This document shows positions 1 to 4,233 of a stretch of 6,014 nucleotides of DNA, in pieces. The position numbers and the translations under genes are program-made. Each line of letters opens with the position of its first letter. Position 1 is the stretch's first letter. Under the pieces are notes generated by a model that searched no databases, was not told the origin of the DNA, and saw only the letters and a program-made list of their open reading frames with translations. Origin of the DNA: Spirochaetaceae bacterium (GTDB taxonomy: Bacteria; Spirochaetota; Spirochaetia; Treponematales; Breznakiellaceae). The stretch covers positions 1 through 6,014 of the forward strand of contig JAIRMY010000125.1 of the NCBI GenBank assembly GCA_031258335.1, given 5' to 3'.

Positions 1-1479
1 GTTGTAGTTGCCTATGAGCGTTATCACCGCTTCCTTCACCGCTTCCGTATCCGCTTCCACGTCTATGCTGACGGGCGTTTCACTGGCGGCGCGGGCGTTG
101 AGCGTGATTCCGGGTATCAGGTCATCTATTGTATTCGAAGGGCGCTGTGTTTCTATGCCGTCCATCAGTATTATCGCGTCCCGGGCGGTAGATACCGCGT
201 TCAGGGGACGGATGCCGCCGCTATCTTCCGTGTTCTCCGGTCTTGGGTCAAAGAGTTGTATGTTCCGTATATCCACCGAGCTGTGTGTGTTGTGGTTGTT
301 GATGTTGATTCCCGTGATCGTCTTGCCGCCTGCCAGCGGGTACAGTTGGTACTGATTCTGTGAAAATTCGGCTGAGTCTTTTATAGGCGGCAACGCGGCG
401 CTGGTCCCGTCGCTGAATTCCAGGGCGAGAACGGCAAGGTTATCCACGCGGGCAGGCGGGTTGCCGGAAACTGGCTGCTGCGGTTCCTGTTGCGTCTCCG
501 CTCCCTCCTCCTCCGCAACGCCATCCAGTCTTTGACGCTGGATTACATACTTGCCGTCCACTAAAACTGTATTTTCACCGTCAGCAGCGGAGGGCATCTC
601 AGGCTGAGGCGGGTAGCCCTCGGCGCTAACCGCGGGTGTCCCCGCGGATGCTCCGCTTGCCGGGCTGCCGGTCAACGCCGTCTCGAAACGGAGTATCAGC
701 GTGCGGGACGGGGTAAGGCCGCCCAGCGAAACGCTTGCTTCGGACATGGGCGGAACCCGCATACCATCGCCGCTCACCGCTTCGTTTACCGCGGAAGAAC
801 CCCGAGCCGCCACCGCCTTGATGTTGGTAGTTTTCGGTTCCGCAGGCGCTGCGGCCGCCGCCGAGTCATGCCCTAGTATGCCGGTTTGCAGAGCCAAATT
901 CAGCGCGTCATCTAAAAAAGAAAGGCGGTTTTCCGCGCCTGTTACAAGGGATTCTATCAGCAAGGATTTTTGCCCTTTCTGCACGGCGTATACTCCGGCC
1001 TTTACGCTGTTCTGCCCAACGCGGTTTAACGTGTCGGTAAATTCCCGTAAACTGCCGCCTCGAAACTTAAAAGAAACGTCACGCTCGCCTGTCGAAAATG
1101 TGTAAGTTCCCTCCGCTACGCGAAAATTGTCGTCCAGCGGTTTGGATAGGAAGCGGTCCGCCGCCGCCGTCTGTTTTACGATGAATTCATGCTTTTGCGT
1201 GTCCGCCTCCCGCGACACAGCCGCGCCCAAGACAGCTTCGTTGGCCGAAACGGCGGATTTATCGTTAAACGGATTCTGATACGAGTATAAGAGACGGGCA
1301 TCGTCACGGAGTTGATTCAAGCGCCGCGCAAGATTCTGCCAGTTTGACTTCTGCGCGGCAAAAGTTTCGTTTGCCCGCTCAATGCGTTCTTTGGGCAGGC
1401 GTTCAACCTTCATCAGGCCCTCGACAATTTTTTCCGTGTCAAACCGGCTTTTTATTCCGGGTACCGATATATCTGGCAT
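1..1479 (-). CDS. fliD: Flagellar filament cap protein FliD (hook-associated protein 2), 3' end cut by window edge
   Basis: FliD caps the tip of the flagellar filament and guides insertion of exported flagellin; in spirochaetes the filament is periplasmic. The frame is open for 493 codons from ATG at 1479 to base 1, with no stop. Residues 1-60 (MPDISVPGIKSRFDTEKIVE, then GLMKVERLPKERIE) match the FliD N-terminal domain and have the expected heptad-rich helix. Residues about 431-493 (ARDAIILMDG, RPSNTIDDLIPGITL, then VSIDVEAD and ending GNYN) match the flagellin-IN / start of the FliD C-terminal domain. Between them, residues about 205-340 are rich in Ala, Pro, Ser and Glu, with AAAAAPAEP near 207-215 and an acidic/Gln stretch at 322-336. 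The C-terminal coiled coil lies outside the window. AGAGG sits 4 nt before the ATG. It follows flaG by 73 nt and is probably co-transcribed with it. The identification is firm. Confidence 0.93.
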   Translation of the reverse strand, partial: MPDISVPGIKSRFDTEKIVEGLMKVERLPKERIERANETFAAQKSNWQNLARRLNQLRDDARLLYSYQNPFNDKSAVSANEAVLGAAVSREADTQKHEFIVKQTAAADRFLSKPLDDNFRVAEGTYTFSTGERDVSFKFRGGSLREFTDTLNRVGQNSVKAGVYAVQKGQKSLLIESLVTGAENRLSFLDDALNLALQTGILGHDSAAAAAPAEPKTTNIKAVAARGSSAVNEAVSGDGMRVPPMSEASVSLGGLTPSRTLILRFETALTGSPASGASAGTPAVSAEGYPPQPEMPSAADGENTVLVDGKYVIQRQRLDGVAEEEGAETQQEPQQPVSGNPPARVDNLAVLALEFSDGTSAALPPIKDSAEFSQNQYQLYPLAGGKTITGININNHNTHSSVDIRNIQLFDPRPENTEDSGGIRPLNAVSTARDAIILMDGIETQRPSNTIDDLIPGITLNARAASETPVSIDVEADTEAVKEAVITLIGNYN

Positions 1480-1495
1480 TAATCCTCTTTTCCAG

Positions 1496-1539
1496 TCCGC
1501 CTCTAGCCCACCCCTAGTCCGCCTTTAGTCCACCCCTAG
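1496..1539. repeat. Four tandem 11-bp units between flaG and fliD
   Basis: On the plus strand the units are TCCGCCTCTAG, CCCACCCCTAG, TCCGCCTTTAG and TCCACCCCTAG, contiguous with no gap. They alternate in type, so the array also reads as two copies of a 22-bp unit with two mismatches. On the mRNA strand the units are G-rich (CTAGGGGTGGA type), and three of the four contain CTAG. The array fills most of the 73-nt gap between the flaG stop and the fliD start and ends about 17 nt before the fliD ATG. No function is known to me; copy-number change would alter the spacing but not a reading frame. Confidence 0.85.
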
Positions 1540-1552
1540 GCGGCCGGGCGGT

Positions 1553-1930
1553 TCATACTTTTTCGTCGAACAGGAAGCCCAGCGCCTCTTCTATTTTGCC
1601 GTGGAGACGTTGAAGTTCTTCAGGCGGCAGCACTTTTATTACTTTATCGGTATCAGGGTCTATCACGTTTACCGTTACCTCGTTAGATTCGTGGTTTACT
1701 ACGAATTGCAGCCGCTTGTTGAAGGCGAGGCTTATTTTTTCGAGCCGCGATACTTCCGCTTCTATGCTTTTGAGCGGATGGATCCCAGGCAAATTAGAGG
1801 TGAACCGTTTAACCTCGGCATCCCATGCGCCGCTGTTAAATGACGATTGCGCCCCCTCCTGCCTACGTTTCGCGGACGAAGTAAAGAGAGAGGGGATCGC
1901 TGTTTTAGCGAGATCTACAGTGATATTCAT
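1553..1930 (-). CDS. flaG: FlaG family flagellar protein
   Basis: FlaG proteins are small flagellum-associated proteins, usually encoded beside fliD and reported in other bacteria to influence filament length; the exact biochemical role is unclear. The 125-residue product has a variable N-terminal 70 residues and a conserved FlaG domain at about 71-120: KRLQFVVNHESNEVTVNVID, followed by KVIKVLPPEELQRL at 96-109. The pattern of a beta-strand pair followed by an I-x-x-[IVL]-P-P-E-E-L helix start is the family hallmark. The ATG at 1930 is preceded by GGAGG with a 7-nt gap, a strong ribosome binding site. It lies directly downstream of a flagellin terminator and upstream of fliD, as expected for a capping and filament-length cassette. 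No independent promoter is convincing in the 109 nt upstream, so expression probably depends on terminator read-through. Confidence 0.88.
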   Translation of the reverse strand: MNITVDLAKTAIPSLFTSSAKRRQEGAQSSFNSGAWDAEVKRFTSNLPGIHPLKSIEAEVSRLEKISLAFNKRLQFVVNHESNEVTVNVIDPDTDKVIKVLPPEELQRLHGKIEEALGFLFDEKV

Positions 1931-1942
1931 TAATGTACCTCC

Positions 1943-1980
1943 AAAAAAAAGATGGGGAAGTGCGCGAACCTCCCCATCTT
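1943..1980 (-). terminator. Intrinsic terminator after flaB copy B, abutting the flaG Shine-Dalgarno
   Basis: In the mRNA direction the arms are 1980-1968 and 1961-1949. They form a 10-bp perfect stem (AAGATGGGGA / TCCCCATCTT) that extends to 13 bp by adding G-U, G-C and U-A pairs, closing a 6-nt loop UCGCGC. Six further U residues follow the stem (1948-1943), giving eight U in a row with the stem end. The next base begins GGAGG (1942-1938), the flaG ribosome binding site, so there is no spacer between terminator and SD. It sits 60-97 nt past the flaB stop codon. Partial read-through would supply flaG and fliD at a fraction of flagellin output. Confidence 0.9.
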
Positions 1981-2039
1981 GCTGTGATAAAAGACAACGT
2001 CCAGAAGCCTCTTACCGCAAAAAAAACGTCTGCCCGCCT

Positions 2040-2894
2040 TTAGCCAAGAAGTGAAAGAACCGATTGGTTCCTGACGTTTGCCTGAGCAAGCATTGCGACA
2101 CCGGCCTGCGAAAGTATTTGGTCCTTTGTATACTGAACCATGCCTGCCGCCATATCCTGATCGCGTACGCGCGACTCGGCAGCCTGAAGATTTTCCGCAG
2201 CTATGGCGATGCCATTCGCCGCCGTTTCAAAACGGTTCTGATAGGCGCCAAGGTCAGCCCTCTGCTTTGATAAGATTTTGAGCGCATTGTCCAGGTCGCC
2301 TATAGCCTTATTCGCGCTTTCGGAATCCAAGAGGCTTATGCCGCCTTGTTGTCCCTGAGCAAGTTGTAAACCCAGAGCCTGCGCCGTCATCGTACCGATG
2401 AAAATCTGCTTGTTCTGGTCCATGTTCGCGCCGACTTGTAGCTGCATAACAGCGCCATTGGCACTGTCGCGGGCAAATGCGCCGGTAAGCATATTCATCC
2501 CGTTAAACTGGGCGTGGCTCGCGATGCGGTTTACTTCATCCACAAGCTGTGAAATTTCAACCTGTATCTGCATACGATCCTCGCCGGTGTAAATGCCGTT
2601 GGCGGCCTGGACGGAAAGTTCCCTCATACGGTGCAGTATATCCTGCGATTCCTGAAGGTAACCCTCCGTTGTCTGAATAAACGATACGCCGTTTTGAACA
2701 TTGCGTTCAGCCTGATTAAGGCCCCTTATCTGGCCTCTCATTTTTTCAGAAACCGCAAGACCGGATGCGTCATCACCAGCACGGTTAATACGCAGACCGG
2801 AACTGAGCCTTTCCATGGCTTTTGTCGTATCAGCCTGGGTAACCCCTAACTGACGGTTGGCAAACATGGCGCTCAAATTGTGATTAATAATCAT
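2040..2894 (-). CDS. flaB: Periplasmic flagellin FlaB, copy B (284 aa)
   Basis: This is a core subunit of the spirochaete periplasmic flagellar filament, exported by the flagellar type III system and so without a signal peptide. From ATG at 2894 it has 284 residues, close to the usual FlaB length of about 286. The N-terminal D0/D1 region (1-140) includes MIINHNLSAMFANRQLGVTQ, LSSGLRINRAGDDASGLAVS and ASHAQFNGMNMLTG. The C-terminal D1/D0 region (about 190-284) includes KQRADLGAYQNRFE, AENLQAAESRVRDQDMA and LAQANVRNQSVLSLLG. Only a short middle segment (about 141-189) is variable, so no outer D2/D3 domains are present. The reading frame stays open upstream to 3080, but 2894 is the right start: GGAGGG lies 4 nt before it and family homology begins there. 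By hand count it shares 110 of the first 140 and 63 of the last 95 residues with copy A. It has its own promoters and a strong terminator after it. Confidence 0.95.
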   Translation of the reverse strand: MIINHNLSAMFANRQLGVTQADTTKAMERLSSGLRINRAGDDASGLAVSEKMRGQIRGLNQAERNVQNGVSFIQTTEGYLQESQDILHRMRELSVQAANGIYTGEDRMQIQVEISQLVDEVNRIASHAQFNGMNMLTGAFARDSANGAVMQLQVGANMDQNKQIFIGTMTAQALGLQLAQGQQGGISLLDSESANKAIGDLDNALKILSKQRADLGAYQNRFETAANGIAIAAENLQAAESRVRDQDMAAGMVQYTKDQILSQAGVAMLAQANVRNQSVLSLLG

Positions 2895-2908
2895 ATAACC
2901 CTCCATGT
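2895..2908 (-). promoter_or_regulatory. Shine-Dalgarno of flaB copy B with overlapping CsrA-like GGA site
   Basis: The mRNA reads ATACATGGAGGG, then TTAT, then ATG. GGAGGG (2904-2899) is a strong ribosome binding site and decides the start at 2894 over the upstream in-frame ATG at 2907. Compared with the published CsrA SELEX consensus RUACARGGAUGU, the 12 bases match at 9 positions by my alignment, including UACA and GGA. A bound CsrA dimer would block 30S access. CsrA binding is an inference. Confidence 0.6.
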
Positions 2909-2915
2909 ATTGGTA

Positions 2916-2941
2916 ATCTTTAGCTATCCTTAGCTCAAGAT
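2916..2941 (-). promoter_or_regulatory. Leader hairpin with AAGGAU hexaloop upstream of flaB copy B (candidate CsrA site)
   Basis: The mRNA forms ATCTT, G, AGCT, loop AAGGAT, AGCT, A, AAGAT. This gives 9 Watson-Crick pairs with a single G/A mismatch, displaying GGA in a hexaloop. GGA in the loop of a short hairpin is the preferred CsrA/RsmA target. The loop GGA is 22 nt upstream of the GGA in the Shine-Dalgarno, a spacing that a CsrA dimer can bridge. The leader of the other flagellin has the same hexaloop on a different stem (4109-4128). The structure is seen directly; the ligand is inferred. Confidence 0.6.
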
Positions 2942-2960
2942 CGCACACGCCGCTGGTTAC

Positions 2961-2984
2961 CGCCGCGCCGTCGCGCCGCGCCGT
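2961..2984. repeat. GC-rich 11-bp direct repeat in the flaB copy B leader
   Basis: CGCCGCGCCGT occurs exactly at 2961-2971 and 2974-2984, 13 bp apart start to start. It makes a sharply GC-rich island in an otherwise mixed-composition leader. On the mRNA it reads ACGGCGCGGCG twice. It is noncoding if flaB starts at 2894. Its role is unknown. Confidence 0.7.
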
Positions 2985-3006
2985 ACCGGTTTCCCGCAAG
3001 CGGTAC

Positions 3007-3044
3007 GTCAGAGTAGACAATCCAAAAGGATTAACTATTCTGAC
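3007..3044 (-). other. Long imperfect hairpin in the flaB copy B leader
   Basis: The arms 3044-3028 and 3023-3007 (mRNA direction) pair over 17 positions with only two mismatches (one of the 15 pairs is G-U) around a UUUU loop: GTCAGAATAGTTAATCC against GGATTGTCTACTCTGAC. One more C-G pair can be added at the base. No U-tract follows, so it is not an intrinsic terminator. It lies about 30-65 nt from the predicted transcription starts and could protect the 5' end, slow decay or bind a regulator. The pairing is certain; the role is not known. Confidence 0.75.
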
Positions 3045-3080
3045 GGGCCCGCCGTATACTCCAACGAGGGTATTTATCAA

Positions 3081-3106
3081 TTATCAGCGGCTTTACAGCC
3101 TAGTTA
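3081..3106 (-). promoter_or_regulatory. Sigma-28-like (FliA) promoter for flaB copy B
   Basis: GCTGATAA (3088-3081) matches the FliA -10 consensus GCCGATAA at 7 of 8 positions. TAAC (3106-3103) lies 14 nt upstream, one short of the usual 15, and matches TAAA at 3 of 4. The predicted start is near 3074, giving a leader of about 180 nt. It is weaker than the sigma-28 site before copy A because of the -35 and the spacing. Confidence 0.5.
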
Positions 3107-3107
3107 C

Positions 3108-3136
3108 ATTGTAGTTTCTTTTTTTAAAATAATCAA
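3108..3136 (-). promoter_or_regulatory. Sigma-70-type promoter for flaB copy B
   Basis: TTGATT (3136-3131) is followed by a 17-nt A/T-rich spacer and TACAAT (3113-3108). This is 4/6 and 5/6 to TTGACA and TATAAT at ideal spacing. Transcription would begin near 3101. It sits immediately upstream of the sigma-28-like site and downstream of the hairpin ending the previous unit, so the gene may have tandem housekeeping and motility promoters. Confidence 0.55.
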
Positions 3137-3150
3137 GCAAGCGGCAGTCC

Positions 3151-3199
3151 AAAAGGCGGAATAGGAAACAGGCGCTTAAAGCCCCTATTCCCTATTGCC
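3151..3199 (-). terminator. Probable terminator hairpin after flaB copy A
   Basis: In the mRNA direction GGAATAGG (3191-3184) pairs perfectly with CCTATTCC (3165-3158). GGC (3199-3197) pairs with GCC (3157-3155) across a 5-nt bulge, and a short UUUU follows (3154-3151). A shifted pairing with a 2-nt bulge is also possible. The U-tract is weak and the loop large (18 nt), so termination may be incomplete or the structure may act in mRNA stability. Its place, 9 nt after the stop codon and just before the next promoter, supports a 3' end. Confidence 0.55.
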
Positions 3200-3207
3200 G
3201 GCCTCTT

Positions 3208-4068
3208 TTACTGGAGTAGTGAAAGAACCGAAGACGCTCTCTGGTTGGCCTGGGCGAGCATGGCGGTACCGGACTGGCTAAGTATCTGATTGGTAACGTA
3301 CTTGACCATCTCGTTAGCCATATTGGTGTCACGGATGCGGGATTCGGAAGCCTGAAGGTTTTCCGCGCCCACGTCTATGCCGCGTATAGCGTGTTCAAGT
3401 CTGTTCTGATACGCCCCAAGGTCGGAGCGCTGTTTGTTGACTATCTTGATCGCGTTGTCAAGCGTGCCTATCGCGCGGTTGGCGGAATCGGCGCTTTCAA
3501 GGCTCAGGATGTCGTTATTGCCGACATCACGGACGCCGAGTCCTCTGGTCGTCATCGTTCCTATGAACACCTGCTCCCGCTGGTCTATGTTAGCCCCTAT
3601 GTGTAACCACATAGACCCGGTAACGGCGTTCCCGCCCGTCTGCCGGGCAAAGCGTCCGGTAAGCATATTGAGGCCGTTGAACTGGGCGTGGCTGGCAATA
3701 CGGTCAATTTCATCGATAAGCTGAGAAACTTCGACTTGAATTTGCATACGATCTTCGGCCGTATAGATGCCGTTGGCGGACTGTACCGCAAGCTCGCGTA
3801 TACGCTGAATTATGTCTTCTGTTTCTTGCAGGTAACCTTCCGTAGTTTGAATAAAGGAGACACCGTCCGCGGCGTTGGCGGAAGCCCGGTTCAGGCCGCG
3901 AATTTGACTCCGCATTTTTTCGGAAACGGCAAGCCCGGACGCATCGTCACCGGCGCGGTTAATCCGTAAACCGGACGACAGTTTTTCCATGTTTTTTTCC
4001 AGCGAACCCTGCGTTACTTTTAAGGAGCGATCCGCGAACATGGCGCTAAGGTTATGGTTGATAATCAT
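3208..4068 (-). CDS. flaB: Periplasmic flagellin FlaB, copy A (286 aa)
   Basis: This is the second FlaB-type filament core flagellin, exported without a signal peptide. From ATG at 4068 it is 286 residues, the typical spirochaete FlaB length. D0/D1 residues 1-140 include MIINHNLSAMFADRSLKVTQ, LSSGLRINRAGDDASGLAVS and QRIRELAVQSANG at 88-100. The C-terminal half includes GTMTTRGLGVRDVG, KQRSDLGAYQNRLE, AENLQASESRIRDTNMA and LAQANQRASSVLSLLQ. The central segment is short, with no D2/D3 domains. The GVRDVG motif makes it look closer than copy B to the canonical Treponema FlaB1 as I recall it. The frame is open upstream to 4158, but GGAGG 6 nt before 4068 and the family N-terminus fix the start. 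A clear sigma-28 promoter and a structured leader precede it, and a hairpin follows it. Confidence 0.95.
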   Translation of the reverse strand: MIINHNLSAMFADRSLKVTQGSLEKNMEKLSSGLRINRAGDDASGLAVSEKMRSQIRGLNRASANAADGVSFIQTTEGYLQETEDIIQRIRELAVQSANGIYTAEDRMQIQVEVSQLIDEIDRIASHAQFNGLNMLTGRFARQTGGNAVTGSMWLHIGANIDQREQVFIGTMTTRGLGVRDVGNNDILSLESADSANRAIGTLDNAIKIVNKQRSDLGAYQNRLEHAIRGIDVGAENLQASESRIRDTNMANEMVKYVTNQILSQSGTAMLAQANQRASSVLSLLQ

Positions 4069-4074
4069 TATCTT

Positions 4075-4079
4075 CCTCC
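4075..4079 (-). promoter_or_regulatory. Shine-Dalgarno of flaB copy A (second GGA of the leader)
   Basis: GGAGG (4079-4075) lies 6 nt before the ATG at 4068, in the context CACGGAGGAAG. It fixes the start codon. Its GGA is 37 nt downstream of the GGA in the hairpin loop at 4116-4121, so it could be the second half of a two-site CsrA target. It resembles the CsrA consensus less than the equivalent site of copy B. Confidence 0.6.
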
Positions 4080-4088
4080 GTGATTTGC

Positions 4089-4107
4089 TGCGGATTGGGG
4101 CTCCGCA
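4089..4107 (-). other. Second leader hairpin of flaB copy A
   Basis: TGCGGA and TCCGCA form a perfect 6-bp stem around a 7-nt loop (GCCCCAA in the mRNA). It lies between the GGA hairpin and the Shine-Dalgarno and would bring these two sites closer in space. No U-tract follows, so it is not a terminator. Confidence 0.6.
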
Positions 4108-4108
4108 T

Positions 4109-4128
4109 AAAGGGCATCCTTGCCCTCT
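4109..4128 (-). promoter_or_regulatory. Leader hairpin with AAGGAU hexaloop upstream of flaB copy A (candidate CsrA site)
   Basis: The mRNA forms AGAGGGC, loop AAGGAU, GCCCUUU, a 7-bp stem including one G-U pair. The loop is identical to that at 2926-2931 before the other flagellin, while the stem sequence differs (AGGGC/GCCCU against AGCU/AGCU), so pairing is kept and sequence is not. The segment around the loop matches the CsrA SELEX consensus at 9 of 12 positions by my alignment. Binding by CsrA is inferred. Confidence 0.65.
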
Positions 4129-4167
4129 TTGAGCTCGGCCTTCCCCACTAGGCTTCACTCAATTAAA

Positions 4168-4194
4168 ATATCGGCTTTGGCGGCGCGTTACTTA
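4168..4194 (-). promoter_or_regulatory. Sigma-28 (FliA) promoter for flaB copy A
   Basis: TAAG (4194-4191), an exact 15-nt spacer and GCCGATAT (4175-4168) match the FliA consensus TAAA-N15-GCCGATAA at 3/4 and 7/8 positions. Transcription should start near 4160, giving a leader of about 90 nt that contains both hairpins. A late-class motility promoter is expected for a flagellin. Confidence 0.75.
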
Positions 4195-4230
4195 ACAGGT
4201 TTTAACGAAGCCAATCATGTGGCGGCGCGT
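4178..4230. repeat. Exact 11-bp direct repeat flanking the flaB copy A promoter region
   Basis: TGGCGGCGCGT occurs at 4178-4188, inside the sigma-28 promoter spacer, and again at 4220-4230, just past the radA stop codon. The copies are 42 bp apart, about four helical turns. It could be a regulator binding site, or only a chance GC-rich repeat. No inverted symmetry is evident. Confidence 0.6.
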
Positions 4231-4233
4231 CTA

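Noticed and set aside
8..1105. Plus-strand open frames of 115 and 134 codons within fliD
   Set aside because: They are antisense to a clearly conserved FliD frame that is uninterrupted for 493 codons, and their translations resemble no protein I know.
2056..2069. GAACC/GGTTC hairpin at the 3' end of flaB copy B as a terminator
   Set aside because: It lies within conserved coding sequence, the stem is only 5 bp, and no proper U-tract follows.
2983..3006. GTACCG/CGGTAC 6-bp inverted repeat in the flaB copy B leader
   Set aside because: The stem is short with a 12-nt loop and could form by chance beside the much stronger neighbouring hairpin.
2895..3080. 62-codon in-frame N-terminal extension of flaB copy B
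   Set aside because: FlaB proteins start at MIINHN; a strong Shine-Dalgarno lies 4 nt before 2894, and the extension covers the predicted hairpins and part of the promoter region.
4069..4158. 30-codon in-frame N-terminal extension of flaB copy A, including CPLCGAPI
   Set aside because: GGAGG and the family N-terminus place the start at 4068; the extension lies in the leader after the sigma-28 promoter. The CxxC is coincidental.
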